Part shown: one piece after another, positions 42,852 to 51,240 of the stretch
Numbering within the stretch: the stretch's first letter is position 1
How the letters are laid out: every line of letters starts with the position of its first letter
Notes under the pieces: model-generated
The model's input: only the letters and a program-made list of their open reading frames with translations
What the model was told of the DNA's origin: nothing
The model's database searches: none
From: Croceicoccus hydrothermalis
GTDB lineage: Bacteria; Pseudomonadota; Alphaproteobacteria; Sphingomonadales; Sphingomonadaceae
NCBI RefSeq assembly: GCF_022378335.1
Contig: NZ_JAIQCI010000018.1
Span: forward strand, 1-64,000
Reading direction: 5' to 3'
DNA length: 64,000 nucleotides
Translations under genes and position numbers: made by a program

Positions 42852-43910
42852 CTACTTTTCGCGGCGTTTCGCCTCTGCCACCATTGCGAACAGCCCCTCA
42901 TTATACTTTGTCAGCTGTTCCATGGTGAGATTGCGATAGGGCGTCATCGGACAGAGCGAATCCACCACGCCCCAGAAGGGTTCGAGTTCTTCGAGCACTT
43001 CGTCGACCGGCCCGCATTTCACGAAGGCCTGCACCATTTCGTCGCTGACCTTCTCGATCACGCCCGAAACATCGCCATGTTCGCCTGCGGCCAGCTGGCA
43101 ATCGCGTGCGAGATCGCCAAAACCGATGGAATCGAAAAAGTCTTCGTATTCCTTGTAACCGGCATAGCCCGCCACGGTGGCACGGCTGTCGTCGATCGCC
43201 TGCTGCTTGTCGTCATTGATGGCGACCCATGGCCATGCATTGATTTCGACATCCGTGCGTTTGCGGCCAAAGCGGGCCAGCTCCGAATGGATGAAATCGT
43301 TCTTCTGAACCGTATAGTCGACCGTCCAAAGCGCATGGACCATCAGCCCGTCGGCAATCTCCAGCGACATGCTGGTCAGCTTGTCCTTGAGCGCGGCGAT
43401 CCAGATCGGAATATTCTCGCGCACCGGGGGCGCGGTCATCATCTTTTCCGTCCATTCCAGATCGTAATATTCGCCGTGGAGCGGTTCCATGTCCTTGTGG
43501 CTGTTGGCGTTCACGTAACGCACGATCTTCACCACTTCACGCAGATGGGTCAGCAGCTTGCGATGCGGCTCGCCATAGATCCCCTCAAGCGCGCTGTGCA
43601 GCGAGGTGCCCAGGCCAAGGACGAAACGGCCCTGGCTGATCGTGTCGCATTCGATCGCGCAATAGGCGGTTTCGACCGGACTGCGGGTTCCCGCAACCGC
43701 AATGCCGGTCGACACCTTCAGCGTATCGGTCATCGCCGCGACGGCGGCCATCGGCACAAAGGGTGCGCCATAGATCTGAAGCGAAAAGACCCCCTCGAAT
43801 CCCACCTGCTCCATCTGTTTTGCCATGCCGCCCATCACCGGAGCGGGCAAAACGGGCATCACGCCCCACCACTTGCGCTCACCCCCCGTCGCATTGGTCA
43901 GTGTGGTCAT
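42852..43910 (-). CDS. Luciferase-like oxidoreductase (F420-dependent type)
   Basis: 352 residues. Landmarks: WGVMPVLPAPVMGGMAKQME, VSTGIAVAGTRSPVETA, GRFVLGLGTSLHSALEG, and ENIPIWIAALKDKLTSM. It is a paralogue of the LLM protein at 46778-47809, sharing the ...G(I)A(V/L)A.TRSP.ETA... segment. Its start overlaps the stop of the Rieske catalytic-subunit gene (ATGA), so it is co-translated with the split Rieske oxygenase. Likely F420-dependent given the resident F420 pathway; FMN use is the alternative. Confidence 0.87.
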   Translation of the reverse strand: MTTLTNATGGERKWWGVMPVLPAPVMGGMAKQMEQVGFEGVFSLQIYGAPFVPMAAVAAMTDTLKVSTGIAVAGTRSPVETAYCAIECDTISQGRFVLGLGTSLHSALEGIYGEPHRKLLTHLREVVKIVRYVNANSHKDMEPLHGEYYDLEWTEKMMTAPPVRENIPIWIAALKDKLTSMSLEIADGLMVHALWTVDYTVQKNDFIHSELARFGRKRTDVEINAWPWVAINDDKQQAIDDSRATVAGYAGYKEYEDFFDSIGFGDLARDCQLAAGEHGDVSGVIEKVSDEMVQAFVKCGPVDEVLEELEPFWGVVDSLCPMTPYRNLTMEQLTKYNEGLFAMVAEAKRREK

Positions 43911-44974
43911 GCTTTTTCATATCCTATAATGTCGCTGCAATCAGAGCTGACATTATCGCGATAGGTGAAATCGCCGCGCGCCTGTCTTTCGGCTAGTGCC
44001 AGCATCAGCACGCGATATTTCTGGCCGGCTTCGTCCAGCGGCGAATGCAAATCCTTGCGCTTTTCCGGCCGCATGTAGCGCGGGCTCTGCGGCGAGGTCA
44101 TGGAACTGTCCTGCCGCGAAACCTTGTAGCTCGCCTTGGGCATTATATAGCGGAAAAGATTGGTCTTTTTCACGTTCGATGTGTTCATGGCATAATCCAG
44201 CCGGGTCCGGTCACGCGTTTCGGGAACGCAGGGGTGGAACAGCTGGACATTGTCGCCCGTGGTAAAGCGGCCATAAGCGATCGCGGCATGGCTGCGCAGA
44301 TAGATGCGGATCACCTGTCGAACCTGCTGCACATCGTCGCGCACGCCGCCAAAGATCTTCATGATCGGCGCGACGGACTTGTTCACGCAGGTCCGCACCA
44401 TGGTGATGGTCTCGCTGTCGTGGAACACCTCGACCGTTTCCTTGTCCATCTTCTCGTCGCCCACGACATCGGCGTGGATGAAATCGGCATGGGTAAGGTC
44501 GATCAGGTTTTCGAGGCTGAGCGGCGCGCAGCAATCGAACCGCACGGTGCCGAGCATGTGCAGCGGCAGGCCGCCGTCCTCGGGCAGATAGGGAATGCTG
44601 GGAATATGTTCGGGCGCGGCATTTTCCGGCTTGCCGAGCCAGCCCCAGACATAGCCGTACTTCTCGATCACCGGATAGTGACCGGCCTCGTCGGTATATT
44701 CGCTCTTCGTCGCGGCAAGCTGGTCATTCGGGTGCGTTTCCGCCGCCACAACACTGCCGTCGGGCTTCCGCCAGATGAAATAGGGGTGCGAGTAAACAGC
44801 GCGCCGGATGGGTTTCTTGGCAACAGCGAAGCTGTGGGCCAGCGGAAACCATGCATCGGTCAGCATGATATCGTGCGGCAGCCAGGAATTGACCTTGGCC
44901 GCGAACTGGCGCGGATCGACCGCGATCGGATCGTCATGAACCTCGGGAGCCGGATTGTCTTGAACGTCGAGCAT
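43907..44974 (-). CDS. Rieske oxygenase catalytic subunit lacking the Rieske cluster site
   Basis: 355 residues. The mononuclear iron site of the RHO catalytic domain is intact: N156, D159, H162 and H167 in ENLIDLTHADFIH. The N-terminal part still looks like a Rieske domain (AWFPLAHSFAVAKKPIRR, then YPVIEKYGYVWGWLG), but both cluster-binding loops are missing. Where CPHR should be it reads THPND, and the CxYHG loop is deleted. It therefore cannot hold a 2Fe-2S cluster and must receive electrons from a partner, most simply the Rieske protein encoded 31 bp upstream. NdmC of caffeine degradation is a known precedent for a cluster-less subunit. Confidence 0.9.
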   Translation of the reverse strand: MLDVQDNPAPEVHDDPIAVDPRQFAAKVNSWLPHDIMLTDAWFPLAHSFAVAKKPIRRAVYSHPYFIWRKPDGSVVAAETHPNDQLAATKSEYTDEAGHYPVIEKYGYVWGWLGKPENAAPEHIPSIPYLPEDGGLPLHMLGTVRFDCCAPLSLENLIDLTHADFIHADVVGDEKMDKETVEVFHDSETITMVRTCVNKSVAPIMKIFGGVRDDVQQVRQVIRIYLRSHAAIAYGRFTTGDNVQLFHPCVPETRDRTRLDYAMNTSNVKKTNLFRYIMPKASYKVSRQDSSMTSPQSPRYMRPEKRKDLHSPLDEAGQKYRVLMLALAERQARGDFTYRDNVSSDCSDIIGYEKA

Positions 44975-45005
44975 GATCTGTTCCTTGTTCTCGGTTTGGC
45001 TGCGG

Positions 45006-45941
45006 TCAGGCAGCGGCTTCCTGCGCTGTGGGCGGTCCGGATTTGCGCGTGACGATACTTTCGCGCAGGTCCGCGGCGTGGATAGACGCCGACGGCTTGA
45101 GCACCCGCAGCGTCGCTCCGTCGACATGGTCGAAAACCCTGAACGGCGTGCCGATGCCCATGGCCTTTGCCATCAGATGGTGGCGTCCGGGCGACAGAGC
45201 GGCGCGCCAACGCACCTGCGTAACGCCGCGCGCGGCCGGAACGGGCGCCAGAACCGCGCGGAACAGGGCCCTGAACTCGTCGTCCAGCAGGGTCAGGTCC
45301 GTCTCGCCAGTTACCGGATCGGTGGCGATGCGCAGGCTGATCGGGAAATCGGAAGTGAAGGGTGCGGGCCAGTGCGGCGATGCCCATTGGCATGATCGTT
45401 CCAGCACCAGCTTGCCTTGCTGCTCGGACAATTCGGTCAGCAGATAGGGTGAAAAGCGCACCCCCTTGATCGACAGCACCAGCGAAGGATCGTCGAACAA
45501 CGCGGCGATCCAGTGTTCGTGATCCAGCGCCACAATCGATGTGCCCGAAAGCGGCAAGACGCGATCGTCAGGTGCGGGGGCAGCGGCCTTGGCGTCCAGG
45601 CAGACCCGTACAAAGCCCGCATCCTCGTGAACGGCGAATGGCCTTGCCTTGTAGACAGGAGGGAATTTGCGATCGCTTTTCAGATTGGGAATGTCGATCA
45701 GCTGCCCGCTTGCGCCGTCATAAGTCCAGCCGTGGTATCCGCACTGGATCGCGCCATTGCCAAGTATGCAACCCAGCGACAGGGGCGCCCGGCGATGCGG
45801 GCAGCGATCTTCAAGCGCGCGCACGACCTTCTTGTCGTCGCGCCAAAGGACGACCGGTTGGTCGCCGATATCGACGTTGTGCGGCTTGTCCGCGCTGATC
45901 TCTTCGGAGCGGGCAACGGCCCACCAGGCTGCTTCGGTCAT
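45006..45941 (-). CDS. Rieske 2Fe-2S protein lacking the mononuclear iron site
   Basis: 311 residues from the ATG before TEAAWW. The Rieske ligands are complete: C47 and H49 in CPHRRAPL, C67 and H70 in CGYHGWTYD. The C-terminal 200 residues resemble a worn RHO catalytic domain, but the NxxDxxHxxxxH iron site is absent. With the neighbouring catalytic subunit it supplies the two metal centres of one oxygenase across two polypeptides. It is first in a three-gene operon, divergent from tetR; a palindrome at 45989-46005 sits between them. The longer upstream reading (MCQFNC) lacks support. Confidence 0.88.
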   Translation of the reverse strand: MTEAAWWAVARSEEISADKPHNVDIGDQPVVLWRDDKKVVRALEDRCPHRRAPLSLGCILGNGAIQCGYHGWTYDGASGQLIDIPNLKSDRKFPPVYKARPFAVHEDAGFVRVCLDAKAAAPAPDDRVLPLSGTSIVALDHEHWIAALFDDPSLVLSIKGVRFSPYLLTELSEQQGKLVLERSCQWASPHWPAPFTSDFPISLRIATDPVTGETDLTLLDDEFRALFRAVLAPVPAARGVTQVRWRAALSPGRHHLMAKAMGIGTPFRVFDHVDGATLRVLKPSASIHAADLRESIVTRKSGPPTAQEAAA

Positions 45942-45988
45942 ATTCGACTCGCATCTCCCAATACGCGTTATGCAATTAAATTGACACA

Positions 45989-46005
45989 TGACAATTTAGT
46001 TGTCA
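45989..46005. promoter_or_regulatory. Putative TetR operator palindrome
   Basis: TGACAA-TTTAG-TTGTCA, a perfect 6-bp inverted repeat in the 68-bp gap between the divergent Rieske gene and tetR. Overlapping TTGACA hexamers occur on both strands (45981-45986 on plus; 46001-46006 on minus), so it could cover -35 boxes of both promoters. Regulation by the adjacent TetR protein is inferred. Confidence 0.6.
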
Positions 46006-46009
46006 ATCT

Positions 46010-46756
46010 ATGTCGATGGATGCAGCAAATGTAAATTCGCCCGCCTCCACCCGAGAGGGCAGGGCGGCGGACAGGGCAACTGGCCAGATGACAGGCCATC
46101 TTACCCGCAGGCGTGAGAGGACCCGGGGGCGCCCACGCGCCGATGCCGGTGGATCGGTTGACGAGGCATCGCTGCTACGGACCGCCTTCGCCATGTTCGC
46201 CACGCATGGCTATGGAGCCGCGACAATGCGCGCGATGGCCCGCGAACTGGGCGTCAGCCACAATTTGCTCAATGTGCGATTTGGCAAGAAGTCGCAGTTA
46301 TGGAAGGCGTCGGTCGACTGGCGGCTCAAGGAAGCCGCCCGCGAGGTTGAACTGGCCTTCGACCCGTCGCACCCTCCGGAAGAACAGTTGCGGGACTTGA
46401 TTCATCGGTTTTGCCGCTGGGCGATCATCAATTCGGACATTGTGGCCATGAGCCACCTTGAAGGGCGCGAGCCGAGCTGGCGGCTCGACTATATGACGGA
46501 AAGCTTCACCCTGCCGTTCCAGCGCCGCCTTCAGGACCTTCTGGAACAGGTAGGATCGGGCACGGCGCTGCGTCCGATCGATTCCGGTGCATTATTGGCG
46601 CTGCTCGTTCACGGGGTCGGATCCTATTTCGCGCTTGCCCCGATGCATGACCGGCTTCTGCCTGATCTGCCTGGTGACGGCGCCGCCAATCCGTCGCCCG
46701 AGGACCGGGCCGATGCGATGGCGCGGTTTCTTCTGGCAGGTCTGTTCAGCGCCTAA
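46010..46756 (+). CDS. TetR-family transcriptional regulator
   Basis: Up to 248 residues. The helix-turn-helix lies in DEASLLRTAFAMFATHGYGAA through LGVSHNLLNVRFGKKSQLW (given here as landmarks LLRTAFAMF, ARELGVSHNLL and FGKKSQLW). The first 35 residues are basic and probably disordered; an ATG at 46088 (MTGHL) is an alternative start. The ligand-binding half contains IHRFCRWAIINSDIVAMS. It faces the split-Rieske operon and most likely represses it through the palindrome at 45989-46005. Confidence 0.88.
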   Translation: MSMDAANVNSPASTREGRAADRATGQMTGHLTRRRERTRGRPRADAGGSVDEASLLRTAFAMFATHGYGAATMRAMARELGVSHNLLNVRFGKKSQLWKASVDWRLKEAAREVELAFDPSHPPEEQLRDLIHRFCRWAIINSDIVAMSHLEGREPSWRLDYMTESFTLPFQRRLQDLLEQVGSGTALRPIDSGALLALLVHGVGSYFALAPMHDRLLPDLPGDGAANPSPEDRADAMARFLLAGLFSA

Positions 46757-46777
46757 GTCTTGATAGCTCTCGCGTGA

Positions 46778-47809
46778 TCAGATTGGCGCCGGGAAGAAGA
46801 GATCGGCGATGCGGTCCCGATAAATGGCGGCCTTGGCTTCATCCATCCCGAATTGCGGCACGACGGGCGTGATCGAATCGGCAAAGCGTGCGCGTTCGAT
46901 TATCTGGGCTTTCACCTCCTCAGCCGAACCGAGCACCGTGATCGCACTGACCATCTCGTCAGGGCAGGCCGCCTCCATCGCGGCAAAGTCCTGCCGGGCA
47001 AACGCATCCTGAATCGCCGCTGCTTCCTTTTCGAAGCCTATCGCCTTGAAATAGCGCAGATACTGGGGCGATTGCGTATAAAACGCGATATTCGCGCGGG
47101 CATCCGCAATGGCCGCATCGCGATCCTCGTTGATGACGGTAAATATCATCAGATTCAGATCGAAAGCCGACCGCTCCCGTCCGGCTCTGTCGAGACCTGC
47201 CTGCAAGTGCGGGGCGACCTTTTCCTCGATCCAGCGGGTCGTCCATAACGGATGGCCCAGCAGCCCTTCGGCGATCTCTCCGCCCTGCTCGCATGCCTTT
47301 TCGAAAATGGCAGGCAGATAAACCGGAATGGCAGGGCGGCGCGCTGGCCCCGTCAGCCGGAAATGCGACAGGTCGAGCGTAGTATATTCGCCTGCCAGCA
47401 CCTGTAGTTCGCCGGTGTGGCCCTTGGCGATGACCGCCCGAACCTGCTCCACAATTTCGCGCATATGCGCCAGTGGCTTGCCGTATGGCATGCCAAAGCT
47501 GCCTTCGATCTGGCTTTGCGCGCTGGACCCCAGGCCAAGCACGGCGCGGCCATCGCTGATGTGGTCCAGATCGATGACGCTGCATGCCGTCTCCAGCGGA
47601 CTACGCGTGAAGGCCAGCGCGATGCCGCTGCCCAGCTTTATCCTGCTGGTGACGGCTGCGGCTGCCGCAAGGGTGACGAAGGGGAGGCCGAAGATTTGCG
47701 GGACCCAGACCCCATCGATTCCGGCCGCTTCCCATTGGCGGACCAGCGGTACGAGTTCGTTTGCCGGAAGGACCGGCAATTGCGTCCAGATCTTCTTATC
47801 CGCGAACAT
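46778..47809 (-). CDS. Luciferase-like oxidoreductase (F420-dependent type)
   Basis: 343 residues from ATG 47809. LLM landmarks: WEAAGIDGVWVPQIFGLP, LGSGIALAFTRSPLETA, GRAVLGLGSSAQSQIEG and IPVYLPAIFEKACEQGG. It is the fourth LLM protein in the window and a paralogue of the one at 42852. Its start overlaps the stop of the epoxide-hydrolase-like gene (TGATG), so the two proteins probably work in sequence. Cofactor most likely F420. Confidence 0.87.
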   Translation of the reverse strand: MFADKKIWTQLPVLPANELVPLVRQWEAAGIDGVWVPQIFGLPFVTLAAAAAVTSRIKLGSGIALAFTRSPLETACSVIDLDHISDGRAVLGLGSSAQSQIEGSFGMPYGKPLAHMREIVEQVRAVIAKGHTGELQVLAGEYTTLDLSHFRLTGPARRPAIPVYLPAIFEKACEQGGEIAEGLLGHPLWTTRWIEEKVAPHLQAGLDRAGRERSAFDLNLMIFTVINEDRDAAIADARANIAFYTQSPQYLRYFKAIGFEKEAAAIQDAFARQDFAAMEAACPDEMVSAITVLGSAEEVKAQIIERARFADSITPVVPQFGMDEAKAAIYRDRIADLFFPAPI

Positions 47810-48189
47810 CACCCAAAGCCCTTGGCGGTATCGAAATAGTCCCGCCACGACACGATCTTGTCGCCGTCCATTTCGAAAATCCCCATGAGCTTGATGGAGA
47901 CGAGCAGTTGGCCGTCCTTGTCATGGAAATTGTCAGTTCGTTCGGTCAAGACCACGTTCCCGTCCGAAGCGACGTGGTGAACGATCACCTCGCCGCTTTC
48001 GATCGGGTACATCTGCGCAAAGCCGTCCATGAAAGCCTTCGCCTCCGCGAATCCGGTGGTCTTCGAGATGCCGACATTTTCCCAAACCGTCCTGTCGGTA
48101 AAGCGCCGTTCCATCGACGCGAGCATATCGCCCAGCGTAGGCTTCCACTCCTCGAAGAAGGCCAGCACTTCGGATTGCGCATCGGCCAT
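47809..48189 (-). CDS. Limonene-1,2-epoxide-hydrolase-like protein
   Basis: 126 residues from the ATG preceded by GGAGG; a TTG two codons earlier is less likely. It has the small LEH fold with the catalytic set N38 (WENVG), R84 and D86 (ERTDNF) and D117 (SWRDYFD). The tyrosine that partners the Asn in limonene epoxide hydrolase is Trp36. It may open an epoxide or a related strained ring without a covalent intermediate. Its neighbours are a ferredoxin upstream and an LLM oxidoreductase downstream. Confidence 0.8.
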   Translation of the reverse strand: MADAQSEVLAFFEEWKPTLGDMLASMERRFTDRTVWENVGISKTTGFAEAKAFMDGFAQMYPIESGEVIVHHVASDGNVVLTERTDNFHDKDGQLLVSIKLMGIFEMDGDKIVSWRDYFDTAKGFG

Positions 48190-48191
48190 GG

Positions 48192-48509
48192 TCAATCCTC
48201 CGGCGCGATGGTGACAGTCACCCCGTCAAGCGCATCACTCATTTCGACCTGGCACGCCAGACGCGAGGTTTCGTTGCGATGGTCGGAACTGTCGAGAAGG
48301 TCGCTTTCATCCTCGGTCATTTCCGGCAGCTTGGCGAAATAGGACGCTTCCACGTGAACATGGCAGGTCGCGCAGGAACAGCAGCCGCCGCACAGTGCCA
48401 GCAGTTCGTCGAATCCATCGTCGCGGATGATCTCCATCAGGCTCAGCCCATTGTCGGCTTCAACTTCCGTGCTGGCGCCAGATCGGTCGATCACATTGAT
48501 TTTCGGCAT
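48192..48509 (-). CDS. 2Fe-2S ferredoxin, adrenodoxin type
   Basis: 105 residues. Cluster cysteines follow the adrenodoxin/putidaredoxin spacing: C40, C46, C49 ([10 protein letters not shown]) and C86 (RLACQV). Such ferredoxins deliver single electrons to P450s or Rieske oxygenases. No P450 is encoded in the window, so the split Rieske pair at 43907-45941 is the obvious client. The FAD reductase starting at 63603 could be its electron source. It lies between the sulfotransferase and the LEH-like gene. Confidence 0.92.
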   Translation of the reverse strand: MPKINVIDRSGASTEVEADNGLSLMEIIRDDGFDELLALCGGCCSCATCHVHVEASYFAKLPEMTEDESDLLDSSDHRNETSRLACQVEMSDALDGVTVTIAPED

Positions 48510-48533
48510 TTCTTACTCCGTGACGTAGATGAA

Positions 48534-49802
48534 TTATCTGACTTCGACTTCGACCGGGAAGCGATCGAAATAAAACTGGAAATGCTGGCGGATATCCTCG
48601 GCCGTCAGACCGAAATCGCCTTCAAGATCGAACTTCACCTTGCCGTTGACGGCCGGATCGTGATCCCGGTGATACTGGTGCAGGGCCTGCAACGTGTCCT
48701 CGTCCAGCGGCAGGTCCGCCTTGGCATAGATCTGCCGGAGGATCGGGTCGGGGTTCTTGATCCATTCGTGGAAATAGACGTCGATCGCCTGGTCTTCCGG
48801 CAGGCAATCGCGATCGCGCACGCAGCGCGACAACAGCGTCTTGTACCGGTCGATCCAGTAGCCCTTGGGTTCCTCCGGGTCGCTTTTCGTGCGCAGCACG
48901 CGCGAAGCATAAAGCGCCATCGACAGCGTCGAGCGGATCGAACCCACCGGATCGCGGTGCGTGATCACGAAGGTCGCATCCGGGAAGGTTTTGTACAGAA
49001 CGGGCAGCTGTTCCATGTGCTGCGGGCATTTGATCACCCAGCGATTCGGCCCCTTCAGGAAAGTAAGAACCTGCAGCCCCTTCTTCAGATAGGCATAGGT
49101 GCCGCTCTGGTCATGGCTGAGGTAATAGTCGCGCCACCTTGGAACATAGGCCAGCCATTCGATCAGATAGGATGAGAAGTCGAGGGCCTGCAGTTCGATA
49201 TCCTCGCTGATATGATCGGGCGAGAATTCATGCATGTATCGCATCATCGGCAAGACTGCGTCCTGCTGTTCCCACCCGGCCTGCGCCTTGGTCCAGCGGG
49301 GGTTGGAATCGCTTGCCGTCGGCGCGTCTTCGGCGGCCGGGACGGGCGCGATGGCTTCCCACCAGGGGAGCGAGCGAAGCCGCGTATCGGCAGAGAGCAG
49401 CCCGAGCAGATGGGTGGTGCCCGAACGCGGCGGGCCGCCGACGATGATCGGGCTGTCGATTTCGATATCGAGGATTTCCGGGTGGCGCTTGCACAGGTCC
49501 TCTACCCGCAGGCGGGTCGCGGCATAGCGCACGAACATCGGCCACAGACCGGCGCGGCCCACGGGCGAGAGGAATTCGTCTTCCTCCACGCACTCGCACC
49601 ACAAATCCAGCCTTTCGACGAAGTCCATTTCGCCAAAGTCGCTCAGGCCGGTCTGGGCCTTGGCGGCGTCGAGGATCGCTTTCGACGAAAAGTCGAAGTG
49701 CATTTGCGATGCACCTGCCAGCGCGGCCTTTTGCGCGTCGTCGAGCACGGGGGCGAGCATGTCCCCGATCCTGAACACCTGACCCTTGGTGTCTTGCTTC
49801 AT
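48534..49802 (-). CDS. Sulfotransferase-fold protein (Sulfotransfer_3 type)
   Basis: 422 residues from the ATG before KQDTKG. The phosphosulfate loop is IIVGGPPRSGTTHLLGLL, and the second PAPS segment is VITHRDPVGSIRSTLSMAL. A helical N-terminal extension of about 120 residues precedes the core. Third member of this fold in the window. First gene of a leftward four-gene operon (sulfotransferase, ferredoxin, LEH-like, LLM). Its acceptor is unknown. Confidence 0.86.
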   Translation of the reverse strand: MKQDTKGQVFRIGDMLAPVLDDAQKAALAGASQMHFDFSSKAILDAAKAQTGLSDFGEMDFVERLDLWCECVEEDEFLSPVGRAGLWPMFVRYAATRLRVEDLCKRHPEILDIEIDSPIIVGGPPRSGTTHLLGLLSADTRLRSLPWWEAIAPVPAAEDAPTASDSNPRWTKAQAGWEQQDAVLPMMRYMHEFSPDHISEDIELQALDFSSYLIEWLAYVPRWRDYYLSHDQSGTYAYLKKGLQVLTFLKGPNRWVIKCPQHMEQLPVLYKTFPDATFVITHRDPVGSIRSTLSMALYASRVLRTKSDPEEPKGYWIDRYKTLLSRCVRDRDCLPEDQAIDVYFHEWIKNPDPILRQIYAKADLPLDEDTLQALHQYHRDHDPAVNGKVKFDLEGDFGLTAEDIRQHFQFYFDRFPVEVEVR

Positions 49803-49865
49803 CCCCCGATCTCCCTTGCGGCATTTTTCTGTCGCGCATTCGTAAAAGCGATGGCTGCCGAACTT

Positions 49866-49884
49866 TGTCCTACCGAAAGATATG
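49866..49884 (+). promoter_or_regulatory. Cluster dyad motif (site i, weak)
   Basis: TGTCCTACC-GAAA-GATATG between the divergent operons starting at 49802 (-) and 49937 (+). It keeps the CCTACC core, spacing and following G but has a poor right arm. It is 52 bp before the SDR start. Confidence 0.4.
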
Positions 49885-49936
49885 CGGCGCATCCGGCAAC
49901 AGCGGGTAGGCCGGCTACGGAGAGGGTAGCGGCGAC

Positions 49937-50722
49937 ATGACAGAAAAAATGTTCGATCTGACCGGGAAAGTTGCGTTGGTGACGGGTGCCAATTCGGGCC
50001 TTGGCTTTGCCTTTGCCGAAGGGATGGCGCGTGCGGGCAGCGATCTCGTCATCTGGGGCAGGCGCAAGGATGCCAACGACAAGGCGGCAGAAAAGCTGCG
50101 GGCCTTTGGCGTCAAGGTGCATTCCGCCGAAGTGGACGTCACCGACGAAGCGCAGATCGTGGCCGGCGTGGCCGATGCGCTTGCGGCGATGGGCCGGATC
50201 GACACGGTGGTCGCCAATGCGGGCATTGCCAATCCGGTGCCGTTTATCGACATGGATGCCGATAGCTATAACGCGTTGATGAACGTCAACCAGCACGGCG
50301 TGGTGTTCACCCTGCGCGAAGTGGCCAGGCACATGGTGGCCCGAGCCGAGGCGGGCGATCCCGGCGGCTCCATGATCCTGTGCGGCAGCGGATCGATTTT
50401 CCAGGGCGTGCCGACGCTGGTGCATTACGGTGCGGCAAAGGGCGCTCTTGCGGGGCTGGCGAAGGGGCTGGCCGCGGAACTGGGCCCCCATGGCATTCGC
50501 TGCAATGTCATCGCGCCCGGTTTCATCATCACCGAAATGACCATGAAAGACCCCGAGATCGGCCAGATGATCGCCGATGGCGTGGCCGCCCGTGCCCCGC
50601 TCGGCCGCGCGGGAATGCCCGACGATCTGTGGGGCGCGGCAGTTTATCTCGCCAGTGATCTGTCCCGCTATCACACCGGCGATACGCTGGTGGTCGACGG
50701 CGGGAAGAAGATCAACAACTAG
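49937..50722 (+). CDS. SDR oxidoreductase
   Basis: 261 residues with TGANSGLG, VANAGIANPV, Ser in ILCGSGSIF and Tyr/Lys in VHYGAAKGALAG. PGFIITEMTM and a normal C-terminus follow. It is an active-looking NAD(P)-dependent dehydrogenase. It is the first gene of an eleven-gene rightward operon that runs to 58659 with mostly overlapping genes. GGAGAGGG lies 12 bases before the ATG. Confidence 0.9.
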   Translation: MTEKMFDLTGKVALVTGANSGLGFAFAEGMARAGSDLVIWGRRKDANDKAAEKLRAFGVKVHSAEVDVTDEAQIVAGVADALAAMGRIDTVVANAGIANPVPFIDMDADSYNALMNVNQHGVVFTLREVARHMVARAEAGDPGGSMILCGSGSIFQGVPTLVHYGAAKGALAGLAKGLAAELGPHGIRCNVIAPGFIITEMTMKDPEIGQMIADGVAARAPLGRAGMPDDLWGAAVYLASDLSRYHTGDTLVVDGGKKINN

Positions 50723-50733
50723 GAGCGCAGATC

Positions 50734-51240
50734 GTGTTTTCCCGTCCCAAGGCAACACATAGCCAGAACGCCTATGTGACCAGCGATCTCGATCGTGCGA
50801 TGGCCATCTGGCGCGACGATTTTGGCGTGTCCCGCTTTCATGTGTTCGAAAACGATGCGCCCGGACTGATCTCCTCGCCCGAGTACCGGATGACGATCGC
50901 GCTGGCCAATGTGGGCGGGGTCGAGATCGAACTGATCGAGCCTTCGCCCGGACAGGCGCCGCTTCACGCAGAGATTCTACCCACGGACGGCAGCTTTGCC
51001 ATGCGTTTTCATCACGCGGCCTTGCGGATCGATGGCGATCGGAGCGATTTCGAAGCCTACATGGCCTCGCTCAATCCGGCGACACATCCCGTGTTGTGGC
51101 GCGGAGAGCTGGGCGACGTGATGCGCTTTGCCTATACCGACGAACGGGCGACACTGGGCCATTATCTGGAACATGTCTGGTTCGATCCGGCCATGTATGA
51201 ACAGATGGCCGCAGCCATTCCGGTCTATCCGGCGCCGTGA
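50734..51240 (+). CDS. VOC-family protein
   Basis: 168 residues starting at GTG with AGGAGC upstream. It begins with a typical VOC strand-helix (HSQNAYVTSDLDRAMAIW) and has VGGVEIELIEPSPGQAPL and a second half with FHHAALRIDG and LGHYLEHVWF. H/E positions fit a metal site, but the type (isomerase, epimerase or dioxygenase) is unclear. A similar protein is encoded at the operon end (58117). Its stop overlaps the phosphatase-like start (GTGA). Confidence 0.75.
   Translation: MFSRPKATHSQNAYVTSDLDRAMAIWRDDFGVSRFHVFENDAPGLISSPEYRMTIALANVGGVEIELIEPSPGQAPLHAEILPTDGSFAMRFHHAALRIDGDRSDFEAYMASLNPATHPVLWRGELGDVMRFAYTDERATLGHYLEHVWFDPAMYEQMAAAIPVYPAP

Noticed and set aside
42828-42860. GGTCCTACTTTTCGCGG resembling the cluster motif
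   Set aside because: It lies at the end of two convergent genes, not in a promoter region, and lacks the right arm.
49890-49925. Second motif-like copy (CCTACC-CGCT-GTTGCC on minus strand) near 49900
   Set aside because: The right arm does not fit and only the CCTACC core matches; reported instead is the slightly better copy at 49866.
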